A DNA stretch of 64,000 nucleotides from Desulfosporosinus acidiphilus SJ4 (GTDB lineage: Bacteria; Bacillota; Desulfitobacteriia; Desulfitobacteriales; Desulfitobacteriaceae), in assembly GCF_000255115.2 (NCBI RefSeq), contig NC_018068.1, positions 4,249,977 to 4,313,976 on the forward strand, written 5' to 3'. The notes below the pieces were generated by a model. That model was not told where the DNA came from and did not search any database. It saw nothing but the letters and a program-made list of their open reading frames with translations. Within the stretch, counting starts at the first letter, position 1; every line of letters starts with the position of its first letter. Below are positions 40,665 through 49,783 of this stretch, piece by piece. The translations under genes were made by a program, and so were the position numbers.

Positions 40665-41780
40665 TAATGTATCTGATGTATATTATGGGTCCGCCCATAA
40701 TTCCAATTTTATCCATAATTACCTCTATACTTTATAATTATACATTATTTGTTCAGTTAAAGAAACTTTAGTGATAGATCCTAGGTCCCTTTTCTTTTTA
40801 AGTTTTCCATAGATATAACTTTCATGGATTGAATAATAACATCGTTATTTTACCTCAAAATCTTAATAATCGAAAACTTGCTAGTGCTTGAAATGACTAT
40901 TTTAGTTTTTGAAGCATTAAGAGTTCTGACAACTCATTAATTTTAGCACCTTCCTATGGGCTTCTGAGTTACAGCCACGGAATATCTAATCAAGAATCGG
41001 TGGTACTATGTTTAAACAAAGGAATCCCCACATGCCGGTATCCTTGGGGATCTTTTCTGAGAGTTTTAAGGAAGTACTTCTTTTCCAAAACAAAAATTCA
41101 TGCGTATTGCCGAGAGTTATTACTCACCGTTACTCGTAATTCTTGGTGAGGGCGAAGTGACATCATTAAAAACCCCGTAATGTCAAATTTTCATCTTCTT
41201 CCTTAGGTAGCTGTATCCTTATTAAATGCTGGACACTCACTTGGAAATAATTTACATCTTCCGGCATGAAATCGAAATACATTCTCCCTCCATTTCCTCC
41301 TAAGATCAACATATATATTCAAGATAAAACAAAAAGCGCCAAGTCGTCAAACCTATCGTTTCTTGTAATCATTAATTTGTATGCATATTTAGTCACGTAT
41401 CATATAGATATGCTTTACCCCTGCGCTAGTGAAGCCAGTGACCCACTAAAAAAGGGTAAACACAAATGACCTCACTTCGCCTTTAGCAAATTGAGGTCAT
41501 TTACATCGATAGTTTAAATAGAACTAATATACAGTTACGGAATAACGCGAATTAACCTCTTTTCTGTAAACTCATTGGTCTCCTACCTTCCCTAAATAAA
41601 AGATTTATGGTAGTGGAACAGAGTGTTGTTAAGAGAGGAATTTTCCGTCATCGGCTAATTCAATAAACTCCTTTGGAACCGGCTGACTGTTAGCATATCG
41701 AAAGCCTTCTTTCTAACGCATTATGAAAGGGTTGACACCAAACGTTCAACCCTTTTCAAAATTATATTTAATATAAATTT
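40665..41780. other. Noncoding region between the recombinase and the fructose operon; probable element/chromosome junction
   Basis: About 1.1 kb, low coding potential. It holds terminator-type hairpins at 41023-41055 (AATCCCCA ... TGGGGAT plus T-run) and 41464-41502 (AAATGACCTCA ... TGAGGTCATTT). The attR-type junction of the serine integrase element probably lies here, but its short core cannot be recognised without the other end. The frame 41266-41469 has no ribosome site. Confidence 0.5.
41726..41756 (-). terminator. Terminator of the fructose PTS operon
   Basis: AAAGGGTTGA and its complement TCAACCCTTT are separated by 11 nt, 25-55 nt after the ptsI stop. The T-run on the minus strand is short. 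Confidence 0.6.
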
Positions 41781-43481
41781 CTAAACGAGTTTACTTAATT
41801 GATCGATGACCTCAGAAGCTGTGGAACAAGCGAGGACGGCTTCCACTAAGGTTTGTTTTTCTTCGGCCCCAAAGTTCAGTTTGACCAAGGATCGACGGAC
41901 TTTAGGCAGCGACCCTGGCGCCATACTTAGTTCTTTGACCCCTAAAGCCGCAAAGAACGGTGACAAAACTGGGTCCCCTCCAGCTTCACCGCAGATACCT
42001 ACCCAAATGCCGGCTTTTTCAGCCGCTTGGCAAACACGGGCAATCATCCCCAAGACGGCTGGATGATAGGGCTGATATAAGTCAGCCAATGTGTTATTTT
42101 CTCGGTCAACTGCCAACATATACTGGGTCAGGTCATTCGTACCAATACTAAAAAAATCGACTTCAGCCGCTAACCTCTCGGCATTCCAGGCGGCAGAAGG
42201 AATTTCAATCATCATTCCCACTTTAAGTTCCCCCACAGCAAAGCCATCCCGTAAAACTTCCTCACGAGCTGAAGAGAGCATTTCTTTAGCCTTTAACAAT
42301 TCTTCAAGAGTTGCAATCATGGGGAACATCACTGCCGTCGGACCCACAGCCGAAGCACGCCAAATGGCCCGAAGCTGGGCAAGAAAAAGTTTTGGTCTTT
42401 GCAAGCAAAGCCGCAAAGCGCGTACCCCTAAAAAGGGGTTTTGTTCTTTGGGCAGCTTTAAGGCTGGAGCCTTTTTATCTCCGCCAATATCTAAAGTTCG
42501 TATCACTGTTAAATGAGGAGCACAGGCCTCAATCACTCTGCTGTAAGCTAAAACCTGTTCTTCCTCGGATGGCAGATCATCACTCATAAATAAAAATTCA
42601 GTCCTATAAAGACCGACTCCCTGAGCTTTAAATTTCCGGACCAACGGCAAATCCGCCGGGCTCCCAACATTAGCGGCCAAGACCATCGCACTGAGCATAC
42701 CTCCGGTCTGGCCCTCCTGCTCTTCGCGGAGATCTTGGCTAGACTTTGAACTGCTAACCCCCTCCGGCGATGGCTTAATCCAACCTTCGTCGCCGTCCAG
42801 TTCAGCCCACTGTAAGTTCGTTAATTCCTCCCAAGAACTTTCTATCCCAGTCACTGCTGGAATCCCGTAAGTCCGGGCCAGAATAGCAGCATGGGAAGTC
42901 TTTCCGCCTTTGCGCACGATAAAGCCAAGCACTCGTTCCTTGGGCAAAGAAATTGTTTGGGCAGGAGTAAGTTCATCAGCTAGGACGATCCAATTTCTTT
43001 GCTCCGGAAACGAAGCATCACTGTTCCCAACGCGGCCAGTGAGATTTTGCAGGAGTTGTTCGAACACATCTTTCACATCGACAGCGCGTTCTTGAAAGTA
43101 AGGATCTGGAATCGCTTTGAGCATTTGAATAGCTTCGGCAGCTACTTCTTTCAAGGCTTGCTCAGCTGCAATCTTCTGTGCTTCGATTCGTTTCTGGGCC
43201 TCGCCAATAAACGAAGGATCCTTGAGCAAGAGCTTGTGAGCTGTAAATATCTGAGCAAATTCTTCCCCTTTTTCAGCTCGGACTTGTTGCTCCAATTTCG
43301 TTAAGTTGTGGTCAGTGAGGTCGATCGCCTTTTGCAAACGTCCTAATTCCTGTTCCGTATCGACCTCACCGGCATGTTCATGGGGCAGGTCTGAAGAAGG
43401 AGCCCGAAGAATCCATACTCTACCCGCAGCCCGGCCTGAGGATACCCCTATACCACGCCAATTTCTTTCCTGCATATCCAT
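41781..43481 (-). CDS. ptsI: PTS enzyme I (phosphoenolpyruvate-protein phosphotransferase)
   Basis: 566 residues from ATG 43481 (AAGGTGAG upstream, 1 nt from the HPr stop). The phospho-histidine segment GGKTSHAAILARTYGIPAVT (about 187-206), the PEP-binding GVGLYRTEFLF and FSIGTNDLTQYMLAVDR blocks and the C-terminal GICGEAGGDP are all present. Enzyme I transfers phosphate from PEP to HPr. Being the last gene of a complete fructose operon, it may be the only, or a fructose-dedicated, enzyme I. Confidence 0.96.
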   Translation of the reverse strand: MDMQERNWRGIGVSSGRAAGRVWILRAPSSDLPHEHAGEVDTEQELGRLQKAIDLTDHNLTKLEQQVRAEKGEEFAQIFTAHKLLLKDPSFIGEAQKRIEAQKIAAEQALKEVAAEAIQMLKAIPDPYFQERAVDVKDVFEQLLQNLTGRVGNSDASFPEQRNWIVLADELTPAQTISLPKERVLGFIVRKGGKTSHAAILARTYGIPAVTGIESSWEELTNLQWAELDGDEGWIKPSPEGVSSSKSSQDLREEQEGQTGGMLSAMVLAANVGSPADLPLVRKFKAQGVGLYRTEFLFMSDDLPSEEEQVLAYSRVIEACAPHLTVIRTLDIGGDKKAPALKLPKEQNPFLGVRALRLCLQRPKLFLAQLRAIWRASAVGPTAVMFPMIATLEELLKAKEMLSSAREEVLRDGFAVGELKVGMMIEIPSAAWNAERLAAEVDFFSIGTNDLTQYMLAVDRENNTLADLYQPYHPAVLGMIARVCQAAEKAGIWVGICGEAGGDPVLSPFFAALGVKELSMAPGSLPKVRRSLVKLNFGAEEKQTLVEAVLACSTASEVIDQLSKLV

Positions 43482-43482
43482 C

Positions 43483-43752
43483 TTACTCACCTTGGTTTTC
43501 TAAATTATTGATCAGAGTTTCTAAGCTCTCAGCAGCTTGCTGTTCATCTTCACCATCAACAGTCAATTGAAATTGGCTTCCGGAGCTTAAACCCAACGAA
43601 AGAATTCCCAGAATGCTTTTACCATCAACCTCTGAGTTATTTGCTTTAATTTTAATACTGCTTTTGTATTGACTGGCCATTTGAACCCATAATGAAGCCG
43701 GCCTGGCATGAAGTCCAGATTTGTTAGTAATAGTCATTTCTTTGGTGATCAT
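43483..43752 (-). CDS. ptsH: PTS phosphocarrier HPr
   Basis: 89 residues. Phospho-acceptor His15 in SGLHARPASLWVQ and regulatory Ser46 in VDGKSILGILSLG are both present, so it can act both in transport and, if an HPr kinase exists, in catabolite repression. The gene ends 1 nt before the ptsI start and follows fruA by 126 nt. Good AGGA ribosome site. Confidence 0.96.
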   Translation of the reverse strand: MITKEMTITNKSGLHARPASLWVQMASQYKSSIKIKANNSEVDGKSILGILSLGLSSGSQFQLTVDGEDEQQAAESLETLINNLENQGE

Positions 43753-43877
43753 TTTGTTCCTCCATATCTATCAAGCTCTGTTTAAGTTAAGAAAGGAAAC
43801 GCGGATAATTTGCAGCCGCGTTTCCTGTTTTGTAGCGAAATCAAGAATCTTAACATTGAAAGCCATGAGGCAGACCG

Positions 43878-45248
43878 CTATTTTTCGATAGTTCTTTTAA
43901 CAACGGATAGAATCAAGGCGGTAACAACTGTCCCTGCGACAAGGGCTAAAATATAGGGCCCTAAGTTTGTTACAACATGAGGAATCGCTAACACCCATAT
44001 TCCACCATGAGGAACGATGATAGTGCTGCCAAACGCCATGGAAATAGCTCCAGTAACTGCTGAACCCGCCATGATGGAAGGAATGACTCTAAGCGGGTCA
44101 GCGGCTGCAAAAGGGATAGCGCCTTCTGTTATAAAGGATAGACCCAAGGCCCAATTGGCCTTACCGGCTTCTCTTTCTTCAAGCGTATACTTTTTCTTAG
44201 CAATAACTGTTGAAAGAGCTATGCCAAGCGGCGGGACCATTCCAGCAGCCATAACGGCAGCCATGATAGCTGAAGGTTTACCACTCGCTACTGTTGCAGT
44301 AGCAAACGCATAAGCGGCTTTATTGACCGGACCACCCATGTCAAAGGCCATCATGCAGCCTAAAATAATTCCCAAGACAACGGCATTGGCCCCGCTTAAG
44401 GACGATAACCACGCTGCTAACGTCGTGTTAAAGAACGTCATAGGTTTACCGATAACATAAACCATTAGCAATCCCATGATAGCGGTTGACAGAAATGGAA
44501 TGATTAGAATCGGCATCAATCCTTGCAGAGATTTGGGAAGTTTAATATATTTTTTAATGGCCAGCACGATATAACCGGCGGCAAAACCCGCAACCATAGC
44601 ACCCAAGAATCCCGACCCATTATTCGATGCAATGAATCCGCCAACCATACCGGGTACAATACCAGGTCTGTCAGCAATCGAATAAGAAATATAAGCTCCT
44701 AAAACAGGAATCATTAAAGCAAAAGCGGCTTTACCCGTTGAGAATAACGTTTCGCCTAAACTTCCGGGAACTTTGAAGACATAAATTCCGCCGATAGCAA
44801 ATCCTAAGGCAATTAGCAGACCCCCAGCAACCACGAAGGGAATCATAAACGATACGCCTGTCATCAGGTGCTTATAAACACCTTTCTTTGATTCTTTCCC
44901 TTCAGATTTAATAGCATTGTCAGTTACGACACGTTCACTTGAACTTGCTTTAGCATTCGCCGCCTTCGTAAGCAAGCCTTTGGCATCATTGATAGCCTCT
45001 TTTACAGAAACTTCAACGACAGCCATACCGGCAAATCTGCTCTTATCAACAGAAGTGTCCGCAGCAATAATTACAGCCTTAGCTTGAGCAAGATCCTCTT
45101 TTGTCAGAACATCTTCTGCACCAACTGACCCTTGGGTCTCAACTTTTATCTCATGACCCATTTCTTTAGCTGCCAATTGAAGTGCTTCAGCAGCCATATA
45201 GGTATGGGCAATACCTGTAGGGCAAGATGTAACGGCTACGAATTTCAT
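43878..45248 (-). CDS. fruA: PTS fructose-specific EIIBC component
   Basis: 456 residues from ATG 45248 (AGGAGGGG upstream). EIIB: MKFVAVTSCPTGIAHTYMAA with phospho-Cys9. A linker (about 100-130) leads to EIIC with about nine membrane segments (GVSFMIPFVVAGGLLIALGF; GGPVNKAAYAFATATVASGK). Transports fructose and forms fructose 1-phosphate. EIIA is a separate gene just upstream (68 nt). Confidence 0.94.
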   Translation of the reverse strand: MKFVAVTSCPTGIAHTYMAAEALQLAAKEMGHEIKVETQGSVGAEDVLTKEDLAQAKAVIIAADTSVDKSRFAGMAVVEVSVKEAINDAKGLLTKAANAKASSSERVVTDNAIKSEGKESKKGVYKHLMTGVSFMIPFVVAGGLLIALGFAIGGIYVFKVPGSLGETLFSTGKAAFALMIPVLGAYISYSIADRPGIVPGMVGGFIASNNGSGFLGAMVAGFAAGYIVLAIKKYIKLPKSLQGLMPILIIPFLSTAIMGLLMVYVIGKPMTFFNTTLAAWLSSLSGANAVVLGIILGCMMAFDMGGPVNKAAYAFATATVASGKPSAIMAAVMAAGMVPPLGIALSTVIAKKKYTLEEREAGKANWALGLSFITEGAIPFAAADPLRVIPSIMAGSAVTGAISMAFGSTIIVPHGGIWVLAIPHVVTNLGPYILALVAGTVVTALILSVVKRTIEK

Positions 45249-45316
45249 TGTTATTCCCCTCCTCTTTTTTGCAAGGTTCGACATTCACCTTGCGGTTATA
45301 GTCACTCGATCAAGAC

Positions 45317-45772
45317 TCAGCTCTCTTGAGCTTCAATCACCGCCTTTACTTCTTCTGGTGTTTTAGCTGTTCTGAGAGACTCAAGGAATGAAGCATGTAT
45401 CAGTAAACGGGCCAATTTCGAGAGTGCGCGTAGATGAATATCCTCTCCTTGGATTGGCGCCGCGATAAGGAAGAAGAGATCCGCTTGAGTGCCATCAAGA
45501 GAGTGTACATCAACTTTATTTTCAAGACGTGCCATCGCTAAGGCGGGCCTGGTTACGCCTTCTGATTTGGCATGAGGTATTGCTACACCAAACCCGACTC
45601 CGGTAGTCCCTTTCATTTCTCTAGCTTGGACATCTTCCAGATATTTCGATACATCATGAACCGCACCGATTTCCTTTAAGCTGTTAGCAAGAGCTTCCCA
45701 AACATCTTCTTTTTTTTCTGCCTTCAGATCTAATAAAATTGATTCATCTGCCAATAGTTCTGTGATCTTCAT
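45317..45772 (-). CDS. PTS fructose-specific EIIA component
   Basis: 151 residues; phospho-His in GVGFGVAIPHAKSEGV (His67), typical of the EIIA-Fru/Ntr fold, with VWEALANSLKEIGAV before it. Receives phosphate from HPr and gives it to the EIIB of FruA. It begins 3 nt after the fruK stop, so coupling is likely. Confidence 0.93.
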   Translation of the reverse strand: MKITELLADESILLDLKAEKKEDVWEALANSLKEIGAVHDVSKYLEDVQAREMKGTTGVGFGVAIPHAKSEGVTRPALAMARLENKVDVHSLDGTQADLFFLIAAPIQGEDIHLRALSKLARLLIHASFLESLRTAKTPEEVKAVIEAQES

Positions 45773-45775
45773 TCT

Positions 45776-46732
45776 TTACACCTTCAATTCTTTAATTATT
45801 ACCTTCGGTAAAAGTGTTAAAACATCTTCTAGTGGCCCCGCTTGAGTCCCCGGTTGAGCTACTGATGCAGCAGCAACAGCTGTTCCCCAGCGAACCTGTT
45901 CTTCCAAAGTCATTCCTTTAGCCTCTGCTAAAACCAAACCTGCCACTAGGGCGTCTCCTGCGCCAACTGTACTCCTTACCTGAACATCCGGAGATCGGAC
46001 CAATAATCGTTGCGCACTGTCTGCTGCTAATGACCCTTTCTCTCCTAAAGACACAACGACTTCTGATATCCCGCTGGCAATCAACTCATCAATCGCTTTC
46101 AGCACATCGGCCTCCTGCTCAAGGGGTCGTCCCATCAACTGACTCAGTTCATCGACATTCGGTTTAATTACATCCGGTTTGCCCATGATTCCGTTTTTTA
46201 AGGCATCTCCGCTGCTATCCAGAAATACTTTACAGTCATGACTCTTGATAATTCTGATGAACTCCTGATAAATATCTTTTGGTGCCCCTTCCGGCAAACT
46301 ACCGGATAAAACAAAGATCTTAGACTCATCGGCCAATTTTTTTATGGTGCTTTTTAATTCCAGTAAATTCGAAGCAGAACATTTAATGCCTGGATAGTTT
46401 ATTTCACTTACCTGCTCATTGGTCTCATCCACAATTTTTATATTTACCCTTGTAGTTCCATCAAGCTTAACAAAATGATTATTTATTTTATGAATTTGAA
46501 AATATTCTTCAAAAACACGAGAGTTTTTCCGTCCTAAAAACCCGGTAACCGTTACCTCACAACCAAGGCTATTCAAAACTTTAGCAACATTCACGCCCTT
46601 TCCGGCAGGGTCAAGGCGTATTTTGCTAACCCGGTTAACTTGTCCAACATTAAATTGGGTAAAATGGAGGGTTTGATCCACAGCTGGATTTAAAGTAACT
46701 GAAACAATCCGAGCCGATTGTTGATTATTCAT
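45776..46732 (-). CDS. fruK: 1-phosphofructokinase
   Basis: 318 residues of the PfkB family. VTLNPAVDQTLHF at the start, DPAGKGVNVAKVLNSLG (substrate site), KPNVDEL and the anion-hole/catalytic GAGDALVAG near 262-270 are present. Phosphorylates fructose 1-phosphate to the 1,6-bisphosphate. Second gene of the fru operon, after the regulator. Confidence 0.95.
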   Translation of the reverse strand: MNNQQSARIVSVTLNPAVDQTLHFTQFNVGQVNRVSKIRLDPAGKGVNVAKVLNSLGCEVTVTGFLGRKNSRVFEEYFQIHKINNHFVKLDGTTRVNIKIVDETNEQVSEINYPGIKCSASNLLELKSTIKKLADESKIFVLSGSLPEGAPKDIYQEFIRIIKSHDCKVFLDSSGDALKNGIMGKPDVIKPNVDELSQLMGRPLEQEADVLKAIDELIASGISEVVVSLGEKGSLAADSAQRLLVRSPDVQVRSTVGAGDALVAGLVLAEAKGMTLEEQVRWGTAVAAASVAQPGTQAGPLEDVLTLLPKVIIKELKV

Positions 46733-46791
46733 GAGTACATCCCTTCATCTATAGAGAATTATTTCTTAAGCCGCCAAATTTTATGCCTGGT

Positions 46792-47556
46792 TCATTTCAA
46801 CCTATCTACAACATGCACTTTAATATACTTGCTTAATCTTTTTGCATCCTCGTCATCTAACCCATCATCGGTTAGCAATAGATTGATCTCACTCAGACTG
46901 CAAATTTTACACATTGATTTTTCCCAGAGTTTAGAGTGGTCTACCACTAAAATTACTTCTTTGCCTGCTCTCACCATATGTCTTTTCGTTTCTGCTTCGG
47001 TAAGATTGGGAGTAGTAACACCTAACTCGGGATCTACAGCATTGGCCGCAAGGAATACTTTGTCAAAATGCAACCGTGATAACATTTCATTGGTTAAGAA
47101 ACCAACCAAAGAACGAATTGGTTTTCTTAAACTTCCTCCCAAAACGATCACTTCAACTTGGAGATCTTCCGAAAAAACTTGAGCAATATCCATACTATTC
47201 GTAGCAATGGTAATTGACCTTCCCCGCAGTGCATAAGCTATTTGCAGAGTCGTTGTTCCGGTATCTAAAAAAACAGTTTCTCCATCCTTAACAAGTTCAG
47301 CCGCTACCTGAGCAATCCTTTGTTTTTCATTAAAAAAACGAATCTCTTTTTCCTGGTAACTTAACTCAAAACTTGATTGGACGGAGATTGCCCCTCCGTG
47401 CGTCCTTTGAATCAGTCCGGCATTCTCCAGTTCCTGTAAATCCCTGCGTATCGTTGATTCGGAGATATCAAATCTCTGGCTCAATTCCCCAACCTTAACC
47501 GGTTTGCCACATTCCAAAAGTTGCAAAATTTCCGTTTTACGCTCTTCAGCAAACAT
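46792..47556 (-). CDS. fruR: DeoR-family fructose operon repressor
   Basis: 254 residues. The N-terminal HTH (RKTEILQLLECGKPVKVGEL, FDISESTIRRDLQELENAGL) and the sugar-phosphate sensor (FLDTGTTTLQIAYAL; VDHSKLWEKS) are both complete. It is the first gene of the operon and probably senses fructose 1-phosphate. Three direct repeats lie 60-95 nt upstream. Confidence 0.93.
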   Translation of the reverse strand: MFAEERKTEILQLLECGKPVKVGELSQRFDISESTIRRDLQELENAGLIQRTHGGAISVQSSFELSYQEKEIRFFNEKQRIAQVAAELVKDGETVFLDTGTTTLQIAYALRGRSITIATNSMDIAQVFSEDLQVEVIVLGGSLRKPIRSLVGFLTNEMLSRLHFDKVFLAANAVDPELGVTTPNLTEAETKRHMVRAGKEVILVVDHSKLWEKSMCKICSLSEINLLLTDDGLDDEDAKRLSKYIKVHVVDRLK

Positions 47557-48139
47557 ATTTTGATCCTTCCTCGAGAACTAGATTCTTGTTTGTGCTTATT
47601 TTTTTGCTCACATATGCCCGTTTATGATCATTTATGATCGTTTACGGATATTATAAGCCGTGCATTAATCATTTTCAAGCATAAAATTTCAAATAATCCG
47701 TGTTTTTATCCTGGTAATTTATGTAAGGGATTTGCTGTAAATTAAAGAAAACCCGGTTTCACCGAGCTTCAGCGAGAGTCAAACCGTTGGTTGCATTGAA
47801 GGGTCCCTAACCAAACCTCAAAACAAATCAATCTGATAGACATTCTACATGTATCTTATGGCGGAAGCGGAACCAAAAACGAGTCAGGACTTAAGGGATT
47901 TCCTTTCCCTCGGCATACTAGGAACTATATTTGGAACTACATTTAATATACACACTACCTTAGCCTGTTGAGATTTCTCAAAATGGTTTTAATAATGAGC
48001 TATTTTATGAGCTATTTAATAATAAGCCCAATTTTGGTGCACATTATTAACATGACTACTATCGAGCTTTAGCCAAAGCAATTTCGTTATTTTTATCTTT
48101 TTTAAGATGTAGAAGTTTATTGTAATACTTTAGATAGGA
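47557..48139. other. Intergenic region between fruR and the germination operon
   Basis: 583 bp. It contains the FruR-type repeats (47619-47650) and must hold both divergent promoters. The forespore-type promoter expected for the ger genes could not be confidently picked. No gene seen. Confidence 0.6.
47619..47650. promoter_or_regulatory. Three 10-bp direct repeats, probable FruR operator
   Basis: CGTTTATGAT, CATTTATGAT and CGTTTACGGA follow each other with a 10-bp period, about one helical turn, 63-94 nt before the fruR start. DeoR-type repressors of fru operons bind such direct repeats, so autoregulation is likely. Confidence 0.65.
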
Positions 48140-49759
48140 ATGAATAGAGTGTATCGTCTTATTTCCCGAAAATTACGTTTTCTACAGCTGTTAAATCGAA
48201 GTTCGTCCGAGGAAAATGGTCGAAAGATACTTTTACCAACTAATCTTTCGGATAGTCTAGCTGAGAACATAACTATGATTAAGAAAATTCTTGGCCAAAA
48301 CTTCGATTTTGTAATACGCGAGTTTGAACTTGGTTCCTCAGAACAAAATAGAGGCGCTCTAATATTTCTATCGGGCATGACTGACAAAAATATGATAAAC
48401 GAAAGTATATTAAAGCCCTTAATGCATGAAAGACGATTTAACATAAAGAATGAAAATTCAGAATTTGCCAATATGGAAATGGTCAAAATGTCCATGCTGT
48501 CCGTAGGGGAAGTCGATGAAGTTATAGCAATTGATGAGGTGGTTGATGGGTGTTTGTCCGGCAGTACTGTTTTATTGATCGATGGTGCCGCGAAAGCTTT
48601 GGTACTAAGCACGCCAGGCTGGCAAACCCGTTCCGTGGAAGAACCAACAACCGAATCTGTTGTCCGCGGACCTCGGGAAGGCTTTACGGAAAGTTTATTG
48701 ACAAACACTACTTTGTTGCGCCGCAAACTAAAAAATCCCGGATTGATCCTAGAGACCATGAGCATCGGCCGGCAAACCCGGACCAAAGTTTGTACCGCCT
48801 ATATCAAAGAGATTGCCAATCCTTGCTTAATTGAAGAAATCCGGTACCGTTTAAGCAAGATTTCCACCGATTCCATCCTGGAATCAGGTTATATTGAACA
48901 ATATATCGAAGACAACCCTTTCTCCATTTTCACTCAGGTCGGCAACAGCGAAAAACCCGATGCAGTAGCGGCGAAACTTCTGGAGGGACGGGCAGCAATC
49001 CTAGTGGACGGTACTCCGGTTGTCCTCACTGTTCCTATGCTTTTCCTGGAAGGTTTTCAAAGTGCCGAAGATTACTATTCCCGGCCCTATTTAGTCAACC
49101 TGATCCGCTTCCTAAGATTTTTAGCTTTCTTTCTCAGCATTCTGGGGCCGGCCACCTATGTCGCCTTAACAACCTTTCATCAGGAACTAATCCCTACAAC
49201 TCTTTTGTTGACAATGGTATCGGCCCAATCGGGTGTCCCTTTCCCGGCTGTAGGGGAAGCCCTGATTATGGGAATTACTTTTGAAATTCTGCGAGAAGCC
49301 GGTATCCGGTTGCCCCGTCCTGTCGGTCAGGCAATCAGTATTGTGGGAGCTTTAGTCATCGGCCAGTCGGCCGTCTCCGCCGGTCTGGTTGGAGCCCCGA
49401 TGGTTATTGTAGTCGGCATAACGGCTGTTTCCAGTTTTGTGGTTCCTGTCCACGTTGATTCCGGAAGTATACTGCGTTTAATTTTTACAATCCTGGCTGG
49501 ATTCATAGGCGGTTTTGGCATCATGATCGGGGTAGTGGGAACATTAATCCATCTCGCATCACTGAGATCTTTTGGTACTCCTTATTTGTCCCCTCTAGCC
49601 CCCCTCAGTGTCGCCGATTTGAAAGATTCTCTGATTAAAGTATCGATTTGGGCTATGTTGACCCGTCCAAGAACTATAGGCTGGCATAATACCCAGCGCC
49701 AGGACTTAAGGATTGAATCTGAGAAATCACCGGAAGAAATTGAAGAACATCAAAAATAA
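48140..49759 (+). CDS. Spore germination protein, GerA family (subunit A)
   Basis: 539 residues. The soluble N-terminal domain (about 35-290; IKKILGQNFDFVIREFELGS, AILVDGTPVVLTVP) precedes five membrane segments (about 325-500). QNFDFV, VVRGPREGFTES and YSRPYLVNLIRF are family hallmarks. A-subunits form the germinant-gated channel in the spore inner membrane. Start is ATG 48140, but a GTG at 48149 has better spacing to AGGA. With the next two genes it forms a complete receptor. Confidence 0.93.
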   Translation: MNRVYRLISRKLRFLQLLNRSSSEENGRKILLPTNLSDSLAENITMIKKILGQNFDFVIREFELGSSEQNRGALIFLSGMTDKNMINESILKPLMHERRFNIKNENSEFANMEMVKMSMLSVGEVDEVIAIDEVVDGCLSGSTVLLIDGAAKALVLSTPGWQTRSVEEPTTESVVRGPREGFTESLLTNTTLLRRKLKNPGLILETMSIGRQTRTKVCTAYIKEIANPCLIEEIRYRLSKISTDSILESGYIEQYIEDNPFSIFTQVGNSEKPDAVAAKLLEGRAAILVDGTPVVLTVPMLFLEGFQSAEDYYSRPYLVNLIRFLRFLAFFLSILGPATYVALTTFHQELIPTTLLLTMVSAQSGVPFPAVGEALIMGITFEILREAGIRLPRPVGQAISIVGALVIGQSAVSAGLVGAPMVIVVGITAVSSFVVPVHVDSGSILRLIFTILAGFIGGFGIMIGVVGTLIHLASLRSFGTPYLSPLAPLSVADLKDSLIKVSIWAMLTRPRTIGWHNTQRQDLRIESEKSPEEIEEHQK

Positions 49760-49783
49760 AGAAACTGTTTGGTGATACAAGGT

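Noticed and set aside
41266-41469. 67-codon plus-strand frame in the gap after the serine recombinase
   Set aside because: No ribosome site, odd composition, and it ends inside a terminator stem.
40665-41780. tRNA gene as integration target
   Set aside because: No cloverleaf or TTCGA/T-loop sequence was recognised in this interval.
47557-48139. T-box or other riboswitch before the ger operon
   Set aside because: No specifier loop or T-box sequence could be found.
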